A stretch of DNA of 64,000 nucleotides from Spirochaetales bacterium (GCA_016936555.1 JAFGXR010000070.1:1-64000); one strand, 5' to 3'; numbered from the stretch's first letter, positions 53,304 through 62,317 are shown. A program made the numbers and translations. The notes: generated by a model not told the origin, from the letters alone.

Positions 53304-54103
53304 AGCTTCTCTCCTACCCTCCCATCTATAGAGGTCTGATTCTGCTGCTCCTGACGGGTTTTACTTTTCCCCTGGCCGGCGTTTTTGTCCTGCGTATGAA
53401 TCTGCTGCCGATCCGCTATCTTCTGATGCATGGCGTATTGCTCGGAGGTGCCCTGGGATTGGCATTGAGATGGAATACCGCGCTGACGAGTGTAGCGGTT
53501 AATATTCTGATGATTCTTGTTCTCAACGGGAGTAAAAAGACACTGAAAACCGGATACGGCCACCTTTCGATGTTTTTCATGGTATTTTCCGTGGCGGCGG
53601 CTTCGGTTATCACATCCCTGTTCCATGTACCGGCCAAGGATACGCTCACCCTGCTCTGGGGAAGCCTCTATGCCAACTCACCGATGACGGTTCTCATAAC
53701 GGGAGCCCTCAGTATCGGACTTGTTCTTTTTTCAGCGCTGAACTTCAGAAAGCTCACAGTCCTCTTTCACGACAGGGAGGTCGCATCTTCGCTCGGGATA
53801 GCCGTACCGCGCTTTGAGCTGATGGTGATGCTGATAATCTCTCTGTCCGTGGCTTCAGCCATGAACCTGATGGGAGCTCTCCTTCTCGATGTCCAGCTGA
53901 TACTTCCGGTTGTTATCGCCGGTTTGCTCTCATCGGGCTTGAAACAGACAATGGTTTTATCCTGTCTGCTCGGAGGAGCTTTCTCTCTTGCCGGATTTTT
54001 TACGGCTTTACTATTCGATATTCCCGTCAGCTCCGGTATCGCTATTCCGGCGGCTGCGGTTTTTATCATAATCATTCTTTATAAACAAGGACAAAAAACA
54101 TGA
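53297..54103 (+). CDS. metal ABC transporter permease (ABC-3 / ZnuB-TroC family)
   Basis: A 268-aa membrane protein with about eight hydrophobic segments. The true start is MLELLSYPPIYRGLIL at 53297, overlapping the ATPase by 7 bp; the longer tracked ORF is out-of-frame reading of the ATPase. VLRMNLLPIRYLLMHGVLLGGALG and the DREVASSLGIAVPRFELMVM region match zinc/manganese importers. Confidence 0.88.
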   Translation: MLELLSYPPIYRGLILLLLTGFTFPLAGVFVLRMNLLPIRYLLMHGVLLGGALGLALRWNTALTSVAVNILMILVLNGSKKTLKTGYGHLSMFFMVFSVAAASVITSLFHVPAKDTLTLLWGSLYANSPMTVLITGALSIGLVLFSALNFRKLTVLFHDREVASSLGIAVPRFELMVMLIISLSVASAMNLMGALLLDVQLILPVVIAGLLSSGLKQTMVLSCLLGGAFSLAGFFTALLFDIPVSSGIAIPAAAVFIIIILYKQGQKT

Positions 54104-54867
54104 AAAACAGAAATACCTTTCTTTCCATACTGTTCGTGCTTGCGACGGCAGCAGCGGGACTTTCCGCACAAACCGATCACATGATTCTGGCGACAAATGC
54201 CTGGACGTCGGCTTTTGTCACAATGGCCGCCGGAGAAGCGGAACTCCTGGCACCAGCCGATATGGTTCATCCGCCGGAATACGAACTGAAGATATCGGAT
54301 GTCGCAAAAATACGCGATGCCGATTACCTGGTCTACGGGGGATACGAAGTCCTGATGAAAACTGTTTTCGAGAGTTTTCAAAAGCCGGAAGATCAGATGG
54401 TGCAGATCACGACCAGTTACGAACCCGCAACGGTGGAAGCATCGGTTCTGGCCGTAGCACGGAAAATCGGAACCGTTCCGGCTGCCGAAAAAAATATAGA
54501 GTCCTATAGAAAACTGATAAGCGACGGCAGGAGCAAACTGAAAGAGAGAGGAATTTTCGGAAAGGATGTTCTGGTCAACTTTCACCAGCGTCCCCTGGCA
54601 CAGGCTCTCGGGTTTAATATCCTGGGAGTTTTCGGCCCTCAGCCCCTGTCGCCCTCCGATATTTCAAAACTCGGAAAACTGAAGCCCGAACTGATCCTCG
54701 ATAACATTCACAATCCCATGGCCGCTCCTCTCGAAGAGATCCTCGGTAAAGAAGCCGTGATTCTGATCAATTTCCCCGGTTTTCCCATGAGTGACGGAAC
54801 AGAAGCGCCGACGAGTCTGTCAGGTGTCGCGGAACACAATATAAATGAGATTTTGAAATTCAACTGA
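54100..54867 (+). CDS. metal ABC transporter substrate-binding protein, divergent ZnuA type
   Basis: A 255-aa periplasmic protein with a cleavable signal (FLSILFVLATAAAGLSAQ). HPPEYELKISDVAKIRDADYLVYGG corresponds to the first His ligand block of cluster A-I binding proteins, and VNFHQRPLAQALGF to the second. It is about 40 residues shorter than usual ZnuA and lacks the His-rich loop. ATGA overlap with the permease. Zn or Mn is the likely cargo. Confidence 0.78.
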   Translation: MKNRNTFLSILFVLATAAAGLSAQTDHMILATNAWTSAFVTMAAGEAELLAPADMVHPPEYELKISDVAKIRDADYLVYGGYEVLMKTVFESFQKPEDQMVQITTSYEPATVEASVLAVARKIGTVPAAEKNIESYRKLISDGRSKLKERGIFGKDVLVNFHQRPLAQALGFNILGVFGPQPLSPSDISKLGKLKPELILDNIHNPMAAPLEEILGKEAVILINFPGFPMSDGTEAPTSLSGVAEHNINEILKFN

Positions 54868-54908
54868 GCTCAGCGATTTTTGCCGCTCAGATGGAACGGC
54901 TCAATATA

Positions 54909-56831
54909 TTACCCCAGAATATTTCTCAGCTGTTTTCTCAGCTCATTCATTTTATAGGGCTTTTTTAAAAAGCCCAGAGCACCGGCTGCCTTTAGTTTCC
55001 TGAATTCCTTCTTCATATTGTAGCCGCTCGATATGAGGACTTTCACGGAAGGCGATAGACTCTTCAATCTCGATAGAGTTTCGTAACCGTCAAGACCGGG
55101 CATAACCATATCGAGTATAACGATATCAATTCTGTCTCCCTCTTTCCGATAGAGATCAAGAGCTTCCTCTCCGCTACCGCAGCTGATAATGGAATGATTA
55201 TCACTGACCAGTATATCTTCGAGCATATTTCTGAGCATCGTTTCATCATCAACGATCAGAATCGTACTTTTTCTGACTGCAGCCTCTTCGGATTTTTCCT
55301 TCAGATCATGTTTGAACCCCGACTCTCTGTCCAGGGGAAGATATACAGAAAATTCCGTACCGGCTCCCTCTTCACTGGAAAAGGTGATGTACCCGTCGTG
55401 CTCTACAACAGCTCCGTAGGTCGAAGCGAGTCCCATACCTGTTCCCTGGCCGACATCTTTCGTCGTGAAAAATGGCTCGAAAATATGTTTTTTCAATTCA
55501 GCCGGAATGCCCCACCCTGTATCGGCGATTCTGATCCGGACGAAATGCCCCGGTTCGAGATGGTTGAAGACGACCAGATCGTCTTTGCTGTCAAACTCCA
55601 GGCATAGTGTTTGAACCGTGAGCGTCCCTCCTTCAGGCATGGCCTCAACTCCGTTCAGGATAAGATTGCGGAAAGCCTGCTCCAGCTGATTCGGGTCCCC
55701 TTTGACAATTTTGCAGATGCTATGAAAATCCTTTTTTACTGCGATCGATTCAGGGATCAGTCCTTCTATATCTCTGAGAACAAGTTTCAGCTTTTCGTTG
55801 ATATCGACGGGTTCGAGCATAACCTGCCCCTTCCGGGCGAAAGAAAGAAGCTTTTTCGTCAGATCGGCAGATCTGAGGGCGCTGTGGAGAATATTGCTGG
55901 CGAATTTCCGGTATTGGGGATTCTCCAGCTGATGACAGAGCATATCGGCATAACCGATTATGGGAGAAAGCTGATTGTTGAAATCGTGGGCTATACCGCC
56001 GGCCAGCTGACCGATGGCGCTCATTTTTTCAGACTGGCGCAGTTTATCCTCGAGCAACCGGCTGTCGGTGATATCGCGGATGGAAGAGATGACCACTTTC
56101 CGCCCCTTCAATTCCGCTGTCCTGGAATTGATGATAACGGTCCTCAATTCTCCCGATGCGGTTCTGACCCGTCCTTCCACATTCCGCCAATCCCTGTCTT
56201 CCGGATCGGAGAGAATAGAGACATCATCGGTTTCGACAAAATCCAGCGCTCTTCTGTTTATGATCTCCTCATAGGAATATCCGCTTTTCTCGACGGCACG
56301 GCTGTTGGCCTCGACGATGACACCGTTCTCCGTAACGAGAATGACATCGAAAACGGCATCGACGAGAATCCTGTATTTCAGCTCATTGTTTTCCGCTTCT
56401 ATCTTGGCTTCGAGAAGTTCCGCTTCCATTTTTCTCTTCTGCATCCGGGACTGGTGCAGATTGTAGACTTTATCGATTTTAGTCGGGAGCTCCTCTTTCA
56501 GAGATTCTGATTTGACAACAAAATCCAGAGCGCCCCTCTTCATGGCTTCGATAACAGTTCCGATGGAATTATCGACGGAGAGGAATATAAATGAATAGTC
56601 CCTGTTCCCCCGCCCCAGAGCCTCGAGAATTTCCAGCCCGTCCATACCGGGCAGCCTGTAATCGAGGATGACTATGTCGGGAGAAACGATCCCCTCTTTC
56701 AGGCTGTTATAAGCCTCCAGACCGGATGAAATGACAGATGTTCTGTATTTTGAAGGCTTTAATGCTTTTTCAATAAAGAACAGATCATCAGTATTATCTT
56801 CAACAATAAGTATATCGATAACCGAATCCAT
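54909..56831 (-). CDS. hybrid sensor kinase, REC-PAS-HisKA-HATPase-REC
   Basis: A 640-aa cytoplasmic hybrid kinase without membrane segments. REC1 has VILDYRLPGMDG (Asp57). A PAS domain spans about 150-265 (ILVTENGVIVEANSRAVEKSGY). The H box is GGIAHDFNNQLSPIIGYADM, with HATPase motifs ADTGWGIPAEL and GTGMGLASTYG. A C-terminal REC has VILDMVMPGLDGYE. It is third in an operon with overlapping starts, likely receiving phosphate from the upstream components. Confidence 0.93.
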   Translation of the reverse strand: MDSVIDILIVEDNTDDLFFIEKALKPSKYRTSVISSGLEAYNSLKEGIVSPDIVILDYRLPGMDGLEILEALGRGNRDYSFIFLSVDNSIGTVIEAMKRGALDFVVKSESLKEELPTKIDKVYNLHQSRMQKRKMEAELLEAKIEAENNELKYRILVDAVFDVILVTENGVIVEANSRAVEKSGYSYEEIINRRALDFVETDDVSILSDPEDRDWRNVEGRVRTASGELRTVIINSRTAELKGRKVVISSIRDITDSRLLEDKLRQSEKMSAIGQLAGGIAHDFNNQLSPIIGYADMLCHQLENPQYRKFASNILHSALRSADLTKKLLSFARKGQVMLEPVDINEKLKLVLRDIEGLIPESIAVKKDFHSICKIVKGDPNQLEQAFRNLILNGVEAMPEGGTLTVQTLCLEFDSKDDLVVFNHLEPGHFVRIRIADTGWGIPAELKKHIFEPFFTTKDVGQGTGMGLASTYGAVVEHDGYITFSSEEGAGTEFSVYLPLDRESGFKHDLKEKSEEAAVRKSTILIVDDETMLRNMLEDILVSDNHSIISCGSGEEALDLYRKEGDRIDIVILDMVMPGLDGYETLSRLKSLSPSVKVLISSGYNMKKEFRKLKAAGALGFLKKPYKMNELRKQLRNILG

Positions 56832-57268
56832 CAGCGGAAAATCTCCTTTACGTCACTAACCGATCCCCAATAGTATTCCAGCTGTCTGATTTTTTCAGTG
56901 AAATCGCTGAAACTGACCGGTTTGATCATAAAATCGTTGGCACCGAGACTCAGCGCTTTCATGGCGTCTTCCCGGCGCGATGTCGTGGTCAGCATAATAA
57001 CGGGAATGCTTTTAAGTCTATCATTCTTTTTTATTGTTTCAAGAACCTCAAAACCGTTGACAAGAGGCATATTGATATCGAGGAGGATAAAAAGAGGCAA
57101 ATCCTCCAGACCCAAGGCGAAATTTCCCGTTTCGAGAAGATAATCGAGTGCTTCCCGGCCGTTTTTCAAATGCCTGATGCGGTTCGCATCTTCCGGCCCC
57201 TTCGAAAGAGAGCGGAGAATTAAGCGGGCATGATCTTCTTCATCTTCAACAAGCAGAATATCAGCCAT
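56831..57268 (-). CDS. stand-alone response regulator, Rcp1-like
   Basis: A 145-aa single REC domain: ILLVEDEEDHARLILRSL, the HLKNGREALDYLLETG insertion typical of Rcp1-type regulators, ILLDINMPLVNG (phospho-Asp), PVIMLTTTS and the MIKPVSFSDF lysine. It has no output domain, so it shuttles phosphate or acts by protein contact. Its start overlaps the sensor kinase by 8 bp and its stop overlaps the hybrid kinase start by 1 bp. Confidence 0.93.
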   Translation of the reverse strand: MADILLVEDEEDHARLILRSLSKGPEDANRIRHLKNGREALDYLLETGNFALGLEDLPLFILLDINMPLVNGFEVLETIKKNDRLKSIPVIMLTTTSRREDAMKALSLGANDFMIKPVSFSDFTEKIRQLEYYWGSVSDVKEIFR

Positions 57269-59198
57269 GAAGATCTCCAGAGAGAACGGATTCGGGGAAA
57301 TCTATGGTAAATGTGCAGCCGCGCCCCTCCCCTTCCGAATAGGCTCTGATCCGTCCGCCATGCTGTTCTATGACTTTCCGGCTGAAGGTAAGCCCCATGC
57401 CCACGCCTTCGGCGCTGTTCATCTTAAGCCTCTCTCCCGGTTTGAAAATCTTTTCCAACTGGCCGGCAGGTATGCCGATGCCATCATCGCTAAGGGAAAG
57501 AGTATTTCCCACGGCACTGATGTCGATGTTCTTTCCGCCGTACAAGACCGCGTTGAGAATTAGATTCCGGAAAACTCCTTCAATCCGGGATAAATCAGCA
57601 GACATGACAGGAAGAGATCCGCAGCGGATGGAGACTTTCTCTTTCTCCAGCAGTATAGCCATATCCTTTTCAATTTTGCCGATAAGTTCAGCGAGAGAAA
57701 ACTCGGAGACATTCTTCTTCACCGTATTCAGCCGCGAGAGGTCGAGCAGACTCAGGACCAGTTTCTGCATGCGCTTTGAATTGACCTGAAGCCTCTCCAG
57801 ACAGAAAAGGCCCTCCTCGTCGAGGCGGTCTCCGTAATTCTCCAGAAGCTCCCCGGCATATCCGCTCATGGAGACCAGGGGGACCTGCAGGTCGTGAGAA
57901 GCGATATACACCATCTCTTCCAGCTGTTCATTGCTTTCTTTCAGGTCTCTTTCTATTTCCAGACGGTCCGTAATATCGGTGCCGATACAGAGCGTCTCCC
58001 TCAGATTCAGATTATCGTCCCGGATGAATTTCAGACTCCATTGAATGTAGAGATCCCGCCCCTCTTTCCGGGGCAACCGGTCGACAAAGCTGTCCCTGTC
58101 TTTACTAAGCCGCTCCTCGAGACCGCACTCCGCCGAAAAAACCGGTCCGACGGGGCTCTTTCCCTCGAGGCTGTCTGAACCGAGCCCGAAATAATCCTCT
58201 CCGAAGCGGTTGATGGCAATAACGTCTCCGGATCTGTTGAGCCGGAGAATGATTGTGCTCGCATATTTGACCAGGGTCTGATACTGCCGTTCCTGAATGG
58301 TCAGCGCCTCCGTTCTCAATCTCACCTGATGACGGAGAAGGATGATAAAGAGGAAGAACAGAATGACCAGGCCGGAAATTACAGCCATTGTGACAATGAC
58401 CCAGAGCGGAATGATGACACGCCTCAATTCCTTTCCGGTCATCCAGTAATTGAGGGTCCTGTAATAAAATGAATTCTTTTTCTCCTTCCATTCGATGAGG
58501 TGGTAATCGATGTGACGGAGGACATCGGCCATTCTTCCCTCTTCTGATGCGAAATAAATGGAAAAAGGTGAGAAGAGAATGCTGCTGGGAATGAGGTCGT
58601 ACTGCTCAACATGGCGGAGACCGAAGTGCTGGGGCGCGACGCCCGCCAGAACATCGCCCCGGTGGACAGCTTCAAAAACATCATTATGAGTGGGGTATTC
58701 GACTATGATGCTCTGTATGCCCAGCTCCGCGGCGGTCTCGATATAATGCTGGCCGTTAATGTCCTCCGCCATGATAGCGACCCGTTCCCCGGCCAGATCG
58801 TTGATATTGATGGACTGCCTATCGGGCCGCGTAAAAATCTGGCTCCACAATTCGATAACCGAAACCGTGTTAAAATCCATGATTTCATCGCGCTCTTCCG
58901 TATAGGCGACGGAGAGCATAAGATCAATGTCTTCCGATTGCAGTCTCTCCAGCCCTTCGGCCCAGCTCCCTTCGACAAAAACGAAGTCCCAGGATTCCCC
59001 TTTGGCCATCTCTCTGAGAAGATCGGGATACAGACCGGCGGGATTTCCTTTCTCGTCAATGAAATTCATGGGTTCAAAGGGGAAAATTCCGACTCTGACC
59101 CTATCGGAATGATCGTTGAAAGGGTCTGCGAACAGAGAAGCGCAAAAGGAGATGATGAGAAAAACAGATAATTTTAAGACGAGAAGAACCTGCCTCAT
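57261..59198 (-). CDS. sensor histidine kinase with periplasmic SBP_bac_3 domain
   Basis: From ATG 59198 (645 aa) the protein has a signal peptide (LVLKLSVFLIISFCASLFA), a periplasmic solute-binding domain (RVGIFPFEPMNFIDEKG to residue 260) and a membrane helix (IIPLWVIVTMAVISGLVILF). A PAS domain, HisKA (YIASHDLQVPLVSMSGYAG) and HATPase (GVGMGLTFSRKVIEQHGG) follow. It probably senses an amino acid or small anion. TATAAT ends 6 nt before the ATG, so the operon mRNA may be leaderless. Confidence 0.92.
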   Translation of the reverse strand: MRQVLLVLKLSVFLIISFCASLFADPFNDHSDRVRVGIFPFEPMNFIDEKGNPAGLYPDLLREMAKGESWDFVFVEGSWAEGLERLQSEDIDLMLSVAYTEERDEIMDFNTVSVIELWSQIFTRPDRQSININDLAGERVAIMAEDINGQHYIETAAELGIQSIIVEYPTHNDVFEAVHRGDVLAGVAPQHFGLRHVEQYDLIPSSILFSPFSIYFASEEGRMADVLRHIDYHLIEWKEKKNSFYYRTLNYWMTGKELRRVIIPLWVIVTMAVISGLVILFFLFIILLRHQVRLRTEALTIQERQYQTLVKYASTIILRLNRSGDVIAINRFGEDYFGLGSDSLEGKSPVGPVFSAECGLEERLSKDRDSFVDRLPRKEGRDLYIQWSLKFIRDDNLNLRETLCIGTDITDRLEIERDLKESNEQLEEMVYIASHDLQVPLVSMSGYAGELLENYGDRLDEEGLFCLERLQVNSKRMQKLVLSLLDLSRLNTVKKNVSEFSLAELIGKIEKDMAILLEKEKVSIRCGSLPVMSADLSRIEGVFRNLILNAVLYGGKNIDISAVGNTLSLSDDGIGIPAGQLEKIFKPGERLKMNSAEGVGMGLTFSRKVIEQHGGRIRAYSEGEGRGCTFTIDFPESVLSGDLHG

Positions 59199-59204
59199 TC
59201 TTTC

Positions 59205-59210
59205 ATTATA
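59205..59210 (-). promoter_or_regulatory. -10 box of the sensor-kinase operon, leaderless geometry
   Basis: Perfect TATAAT, followed by GAAAGA and then the ATG at 59198; the predicted +1 is the A of ATG. No good -35 at the right distance. Confidence 0.5.
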
Positions 59211-59260
59211 GTACAAAAGGAGTTAAAAAATGAAAATTGTACTGTTCTTTATCCGCCGGC

Positions 59261-59827
59261 CTATAACACTTTTCCCCTGTGCCTCAGGTACCAGAACCAG
59301 GCCTGAAGCGTAATGGCGCTGTTGTAGGGTCCCGTGCCTATTTCCGCGGCCAGTTCATCGACGGGAACCAGTTCCATATCGATCATTTCGTGTTCATCGA
59401 GATTCCGTCTGCCCAGGGGAATCAGATCTTCCGCCAGAAAGGTGTGGGAATGGTTGTTCATAAACGCGGGATTGGGGTTAATGGTGCCGATCTGCGTCAT
59501 TTTACCGGCGCGGTATCCCGTTTCCTCCTCCAGTTCGCGGTTCGCCGCCTCCAGAGGTTCCTCACCGGGATCGATCAGTCCGGCGGGAAATTCCTTGGTC
59601 AGGGACGATGAGCCGTGGCGGTACTGCTGGACAATGAGAAAACAGTCTCTGCCCCGGCTGTTTTTGACGATGGGGAGGATGGTAACCCAATCGGGCGAAT
59701 CGATCAGGGTGAATTTCCCCTGCCGGTTTTCAGCGGCTTTTCTCCAGATACTTTTGACTTTGAAGATCCGGCAGTCCATTTCTGTTTTTTCGCTGTCGGT
59801 CTCCCATAAAAGATGTTCTTTATCCAT
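59261..59827 (-). CDS. Nudix hydrolase, ADP-ribose pyrophosphatase-like
   Basis: A 188-aa protein with an exact Nudix box, GLIDPGEEPLEAANRELEEETGY, after a beta-rich lead (VTILPIVKNSRGRDCFLIVQ). NPNPAFMNNHSHTFLAE resembles ADP-ribose and sugar-nucleotide pyrophosphatases. It shares one base with the kamA stop, so the two are co-transcribed; the functional link is not obvious. Confidence 0.9.
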   Translation of the reverse strand: MDKEHLLWETDSEKTEMDCRIFKVKSIWRKAAENRQGKFTLIDSPDWVTILPIVKNSRGRDCFLIVQQYRHGSSSLTKEFPAGLIDPGEEPLEAANRELEEETGYRAGKMTQIGTINPNPAFMNNHSHTFLAEDLIPLGRRNLDEHEMIDMELVPVDELAAEIGTGPYNSAITLQAWFWYLRHRGKVL

Positions 59828-60894
59828 TAACTCTCCCTGGGATAGGCGTATTCCTCTCCCTCAATATTCCGGAAATAGTAATTTTTTTCATCTTCTCCGA
59901 CGGCATAATCCTCGGTCAGGGGAATTTTTCCGCCTCCGCCGGGCATATCCACGGCGTAGACGGGCAGCGCCAGTCCGGAAATGCGTGTTCTGAGCTCCTT
60001 CATAATCTCCCGCCCCTTTTCCAGGGGGACCCTGAGATGGGAAGTCCCGGCAGCCAGATCACCCTGAAAGAGATAATAGGGCTTTATTCTCAACCGCACC
60101 AGGGCTTGAAAGAGTTCCTCGAGCGCCGGAACAGAATCGTTGACCCCCCGGAGCAGAACCGACTGATTGAGGACCGGTATCCCGCGGTCTATAAGACGGG
60201 CCGCCGCCTCTTCGGACTTTGCCGTCAATTCCCGCCGGTGATTGAACTGAGTGACGACCCAGAGCGGGCCGTTCTTCTGAAGGATTTCCACCAGCCGGGG
60301 TGTTATCCTCTGGGGGAGAACAACGGGGATTCTGGTTGCCAGCCGGATCGCCATATGGGGGCGGACCTCTCTGATTGTTTTCAATATGGCTTCCAGTTTG
60401 GCATCGTTACAGGTAAGGGGATCGCCTCCCGAGAGTAATATTTCATTGACCTCCCGGTGCTCCGCCAGATAGGCGGCCACCTGCTTCATTTCCTGAGGTG
60501 AGACGGTGCTTCCTTCATGGCCGGCAAAAGACCGGCGGAAACAATGCCGGCAGTACATGGCGCAGCTATCGGTTACGAGGAGCAGGACCCGGTCGCGGTA
60601 ACGGTGTATCAGCCGGGGAACAGGGCTGAAGGATGTCTCGCCCAGCGGATCGGTCAGCTCGCATTCCCCGATGGTGTATTCATCGACGAGGGGAATAAAC
60701 TGACGGCGGATGGGATCTTCGGGAGTATCCTCCGCCAGAGAAGCGTAATAGGGATTGACCAGAAACTGAAGGCGGTCCTCCTCCCCCCCCTGTGCGAAAA
60801 AAGCCCTCTCACCTTCTGTCAGAGTGAAATTCGCCAGATCGCTTGCGCTCCTCCATGATTTTTTTAACAGTTCCGACCATTCGCTGTCTGCCAT
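59827..60894 (-). CDS. kamA: lysine 2,3-aminomutase family radical SAM enzyme
   Basis: A 355-aa radical SAM/PLP enzyme: cluster motif CAMYCRHCFRR, LLSGGDPL, PLP-lysine loop VDMPGGGGK, and Asp residues in GDLAAGTSHLRV and AVDMP that bind the substrate amine in KamA. The PGGGGK loop argues against EpmB, though length is between the two families. The tracked ORF runs 430 codons too far, antisense to cysE. TATTAT ends 7 nt before the ATG and no Shine-Dalgarno is present. Confidence 0.85.
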   Translation of the reverse strand: MADSEWSELLKKSWRSASDLANFTLTEGERAFFAQGGEEDRLQFLVNPYYASLAEDTPEDPIRRQFIPLVDEYTIGECELTDPLGETSFSPVPRLIHRYRDRVLLLVTDSCAMYCRHCFRRSFAGHEGSTVSPQEMKQVAAYLAEHREVNEILLSGGDPLTCNDAKLEAILKTIREVRPHMAIRLATRIPVVLPQRITPRLVEILQKNGPLWVVTQFNHRRELTAKSEEAAARLIDRGIPVLNQSVLLRGVNDSVPALEELFQALVRLRIKPYYLFQGDLAAGTSHLRVPLEKGREIMKELRTRISGLALPVYAVDMPGGGGKIPLTEDYAVGEDEKNYYFRNIEGEEYAYPRES

Positions 60895-60901
60895 AACCGC
60901 G

Positions 60902-60907
60902 ATAATA
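60902..60907 (-). promoter_or_regulatory. -10 box of kamA, leaderless geometry
   Basis: TATTAT on the minus strand, then CGCGGTT and ATG. No clear -35. Confidence 0.4.
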
Positions 60908-60952
60908 CACCAGTTTTCCCTTTTGTTCGATAGTCCCCTCCTTCTGTTTCTG

Positions 60953-60981
60953 TTGTCTTTAAGCCGGACATTCTCTATATT
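60953..60981 (+). promoter_or_regulatory. promoter of cysE/epsC, leaderless geometry
   Basis: TTGTCT (60953), 17 bp, TATATT (60976), then AAAGAA and the ATG at 60988, which coincides with the predicted +1. No Shine-Dalgarno. Confidence 0.55.
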
Positions 60982-60987
60982 AAAGAA

Positions 60988-61881
60988 ATGAATGATTCTA
61001 TGGACCGCATCACGGAAATGATTATTAAAACCTATAAGGAGAAAGGGGTTCTCAACCATCTTGAAGGCCCCAATCTCCCCTCGAGAAAGAGCATCCGCGA
61101 AATTATCCGGAATTACGAATCGATCATTTTCCCCGGATTCGAGTCGGAGGAAAATCTGGACAGCGAGCTGATCTCCTATACCATAGGGGCGAAAATACAG
61201 CAGCTGGCCAAAGATCTGACCCTGGAAATACGGAAAAGTCTGAAATTCGGCTGCAGAATAAAACACAAAACCGAATACTGCACCATATGCGCCGAAAGCG
61301 CCGAACAGATAACTCTCGCGCTTCTGAACAGGATTCCGGAACTGCGGGAAAAAATCCTTCTCGATGTGGAAGCGGCGCTGGCGGGAGACCCGGCGGCCAG
61401 GTCCAGCGAGGAAGTCATTCTCTCTTATCCCGGTCTGGAAGCTATCGTCGTCCACCGCTTCGCCCATGAACTGTACCTGAAGCAGGTTCCCCTTATTCCC
61501 CGCATGATGAACGAATACATCCACCGCCACACAGGGATTGACATTCATCCCGGCGCGACCATCGGAGACCATTTCTTCATGGACCATGGTACGGGCATCG
61601 TCATCGGCGAGACAACCATTATCGGAAACAACGTCAGCGTCTATCAGGGCGTGACCATCGGAGCTCTGAAAGTGATCAAAAAAGAAGCCGAGGTGAAGCG
61701 CCACCCCACCATTGAAGACAATGTCACCATCTACTCTGGAGCGACCATCCTCGGCGGGGAAACGGTGATCGGGAAAAACACGACGATCGGAGGGAATGTA
61801 TGGATTACCAGCTCCGTACCGGCTGACAGCCGCATCTATCTCAAGCCGCCGGAGTATATAATAAAAAACGGCTCGTCTTGA
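60988..61881 (+). CDS. cysE: serine O-acetyltransferase (EpsC/CysE type)
   Basis: A 297-aa acetyltransferase: helical N-terminal half, then left-handed beta-helix hexapeptides (DIHPGATIGDHFFMDHGTG, VIGETTIIGNNVSVYQGVTIG, GATILGGETVIGKNTTIGGN). It makes O-acetylserine for cysteine synthesis. The long N-terminal domain and IDIHPGA are typical of the EpsC branch. It is divergent from kamA, with both promoters in a 93-bp gap. Confidence 0.93.
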   Translation: MNDSMDRITEMIIKTYKEKGVLNHLEGPNLPSRKSIREIIRNYESIIFPGFESEENLDSELISYTIGAKIQQLAKDLTLEIRKSLKFGCRIKHKTEYCTICAESAEQITLALLNRIPELREKILLDVEAALAGDPAARSSEEVILSYPGLEAIVVHRFAHELYLKQVPLIPRMMNEYIHRHTGIDIHPGATIGDHFFMDHGTGIVIGETTIIGNNVSVYQGVTIGALKVIKKEAEVKRHPTIEDNVTIYSGATILGGETVIGKNTTIGGNVWITSSVPADSRIYLKPPEYIIKNGSS

Positions 61882-61905
61882 CAGATCCCCCGCTGAATGT
61901 AGTAT
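61878..61905 (+). promoter_or_regulatory. candidate promoter of the winged-helix gene
   Basis: Perfect TTGACA (61878, overlapping the cysE stop), 16 bp, TAGTAT (61900). GGAAGGA follows before the ATG at 61939. Confidence 0.45.
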
Positions 61906-61938
61906 ATAAGTCAGGATATAAAAGAACAGGAAGGAATA

Positions 61939-62235
61939 ATGACGGAAAAAAAAGAGAGCAGCTGCGGCAACTGGACGTTTCTGACCAATCATGCCCATGT
62001 TCTGCTCTGTCTGGCCGCCGATTCGGCTATGAGGATCCGCGATATAGCTCTGGAGGTGGGCATCACCGAACGGGCGGTACAGCGGATTATCTCGGAACTG
62101 ACCGAATGCGGCTATATCAGCATAGAGAAGAAAGGCCGCAACAATATTTACATGATTCACAGAGACCGGCAGCTGAAGCACAAAATAGAATCGCATAAGA
62201 AGATCGATGATCTCATCAATCTGATCTACAGCTGA
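61939..62235 (+). CDS. winged helix-turn-helix regulator, 98 aa
   Basis: A small DNA-binding protein: LLCLAADSAMRIRDIALEVGITERAVQRIISELTECGYI is a classic MarR/ArsR-like winged helix, and GRNNIYMIHR is the wing. The remaining C-terminus is a short basic helix, with no ligand or metal site visible. GGAAGGA lies before the ATG. Targets are unknown; neighbours cysE and the PEPCK-like gene are candidates. Confidence 0.8.
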   Translation: MTEKKESSCGNWTFLTNHAHVLLCLAADSAMRIRDIALEVGITERAVQRIISELTECGYISIEKKGRNNIYMIHRDRQLKHKIESHKKIDDLINLIYS

Positions 62236-62253
62236 TTTTTTTTATCTAATTAT

Positions 62254-62269
62254 ACGAATTATTTTTCGT
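62254..62269 (+). terminator. weak AT-rich hairpin after the winged-helix gene
   Basis: ACGAA-TTATTT-TTCGT followed by GTATTTTATTT. The stem is only 5 bp, so termination is uncertain. Confidence 0.3.
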
Positions 62270-62288
62270 GTATTTTATTTCCTGTAAC

Positions 62289-62317
62289 TTGACTCTGGAA
62301 TTGCAGTTCTATAGACT
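62289..62317 (+). promoter_or_regulatory. promoter of the PEPCK-like gene
   Basis: TTGACT (62289), 17 bp, TAGACT (62312); AAAGGAG lies about 11 nt before the ATG at 62350. Confidence 0.5.

Noticed and set aside
53099-54103. Longer start for the metal permease
   Set aside because: The first 66 codons overlap the ATPase signature region in another frame; the membrane protein begins at ATG 53297.
59827-62196. 789-aa minus-strand ORF as one gene
   Set aside because: Only the last 355 codons are kamA. The upstream part is antisense to cysE and the winged-helix gene, which have clear family motifs.
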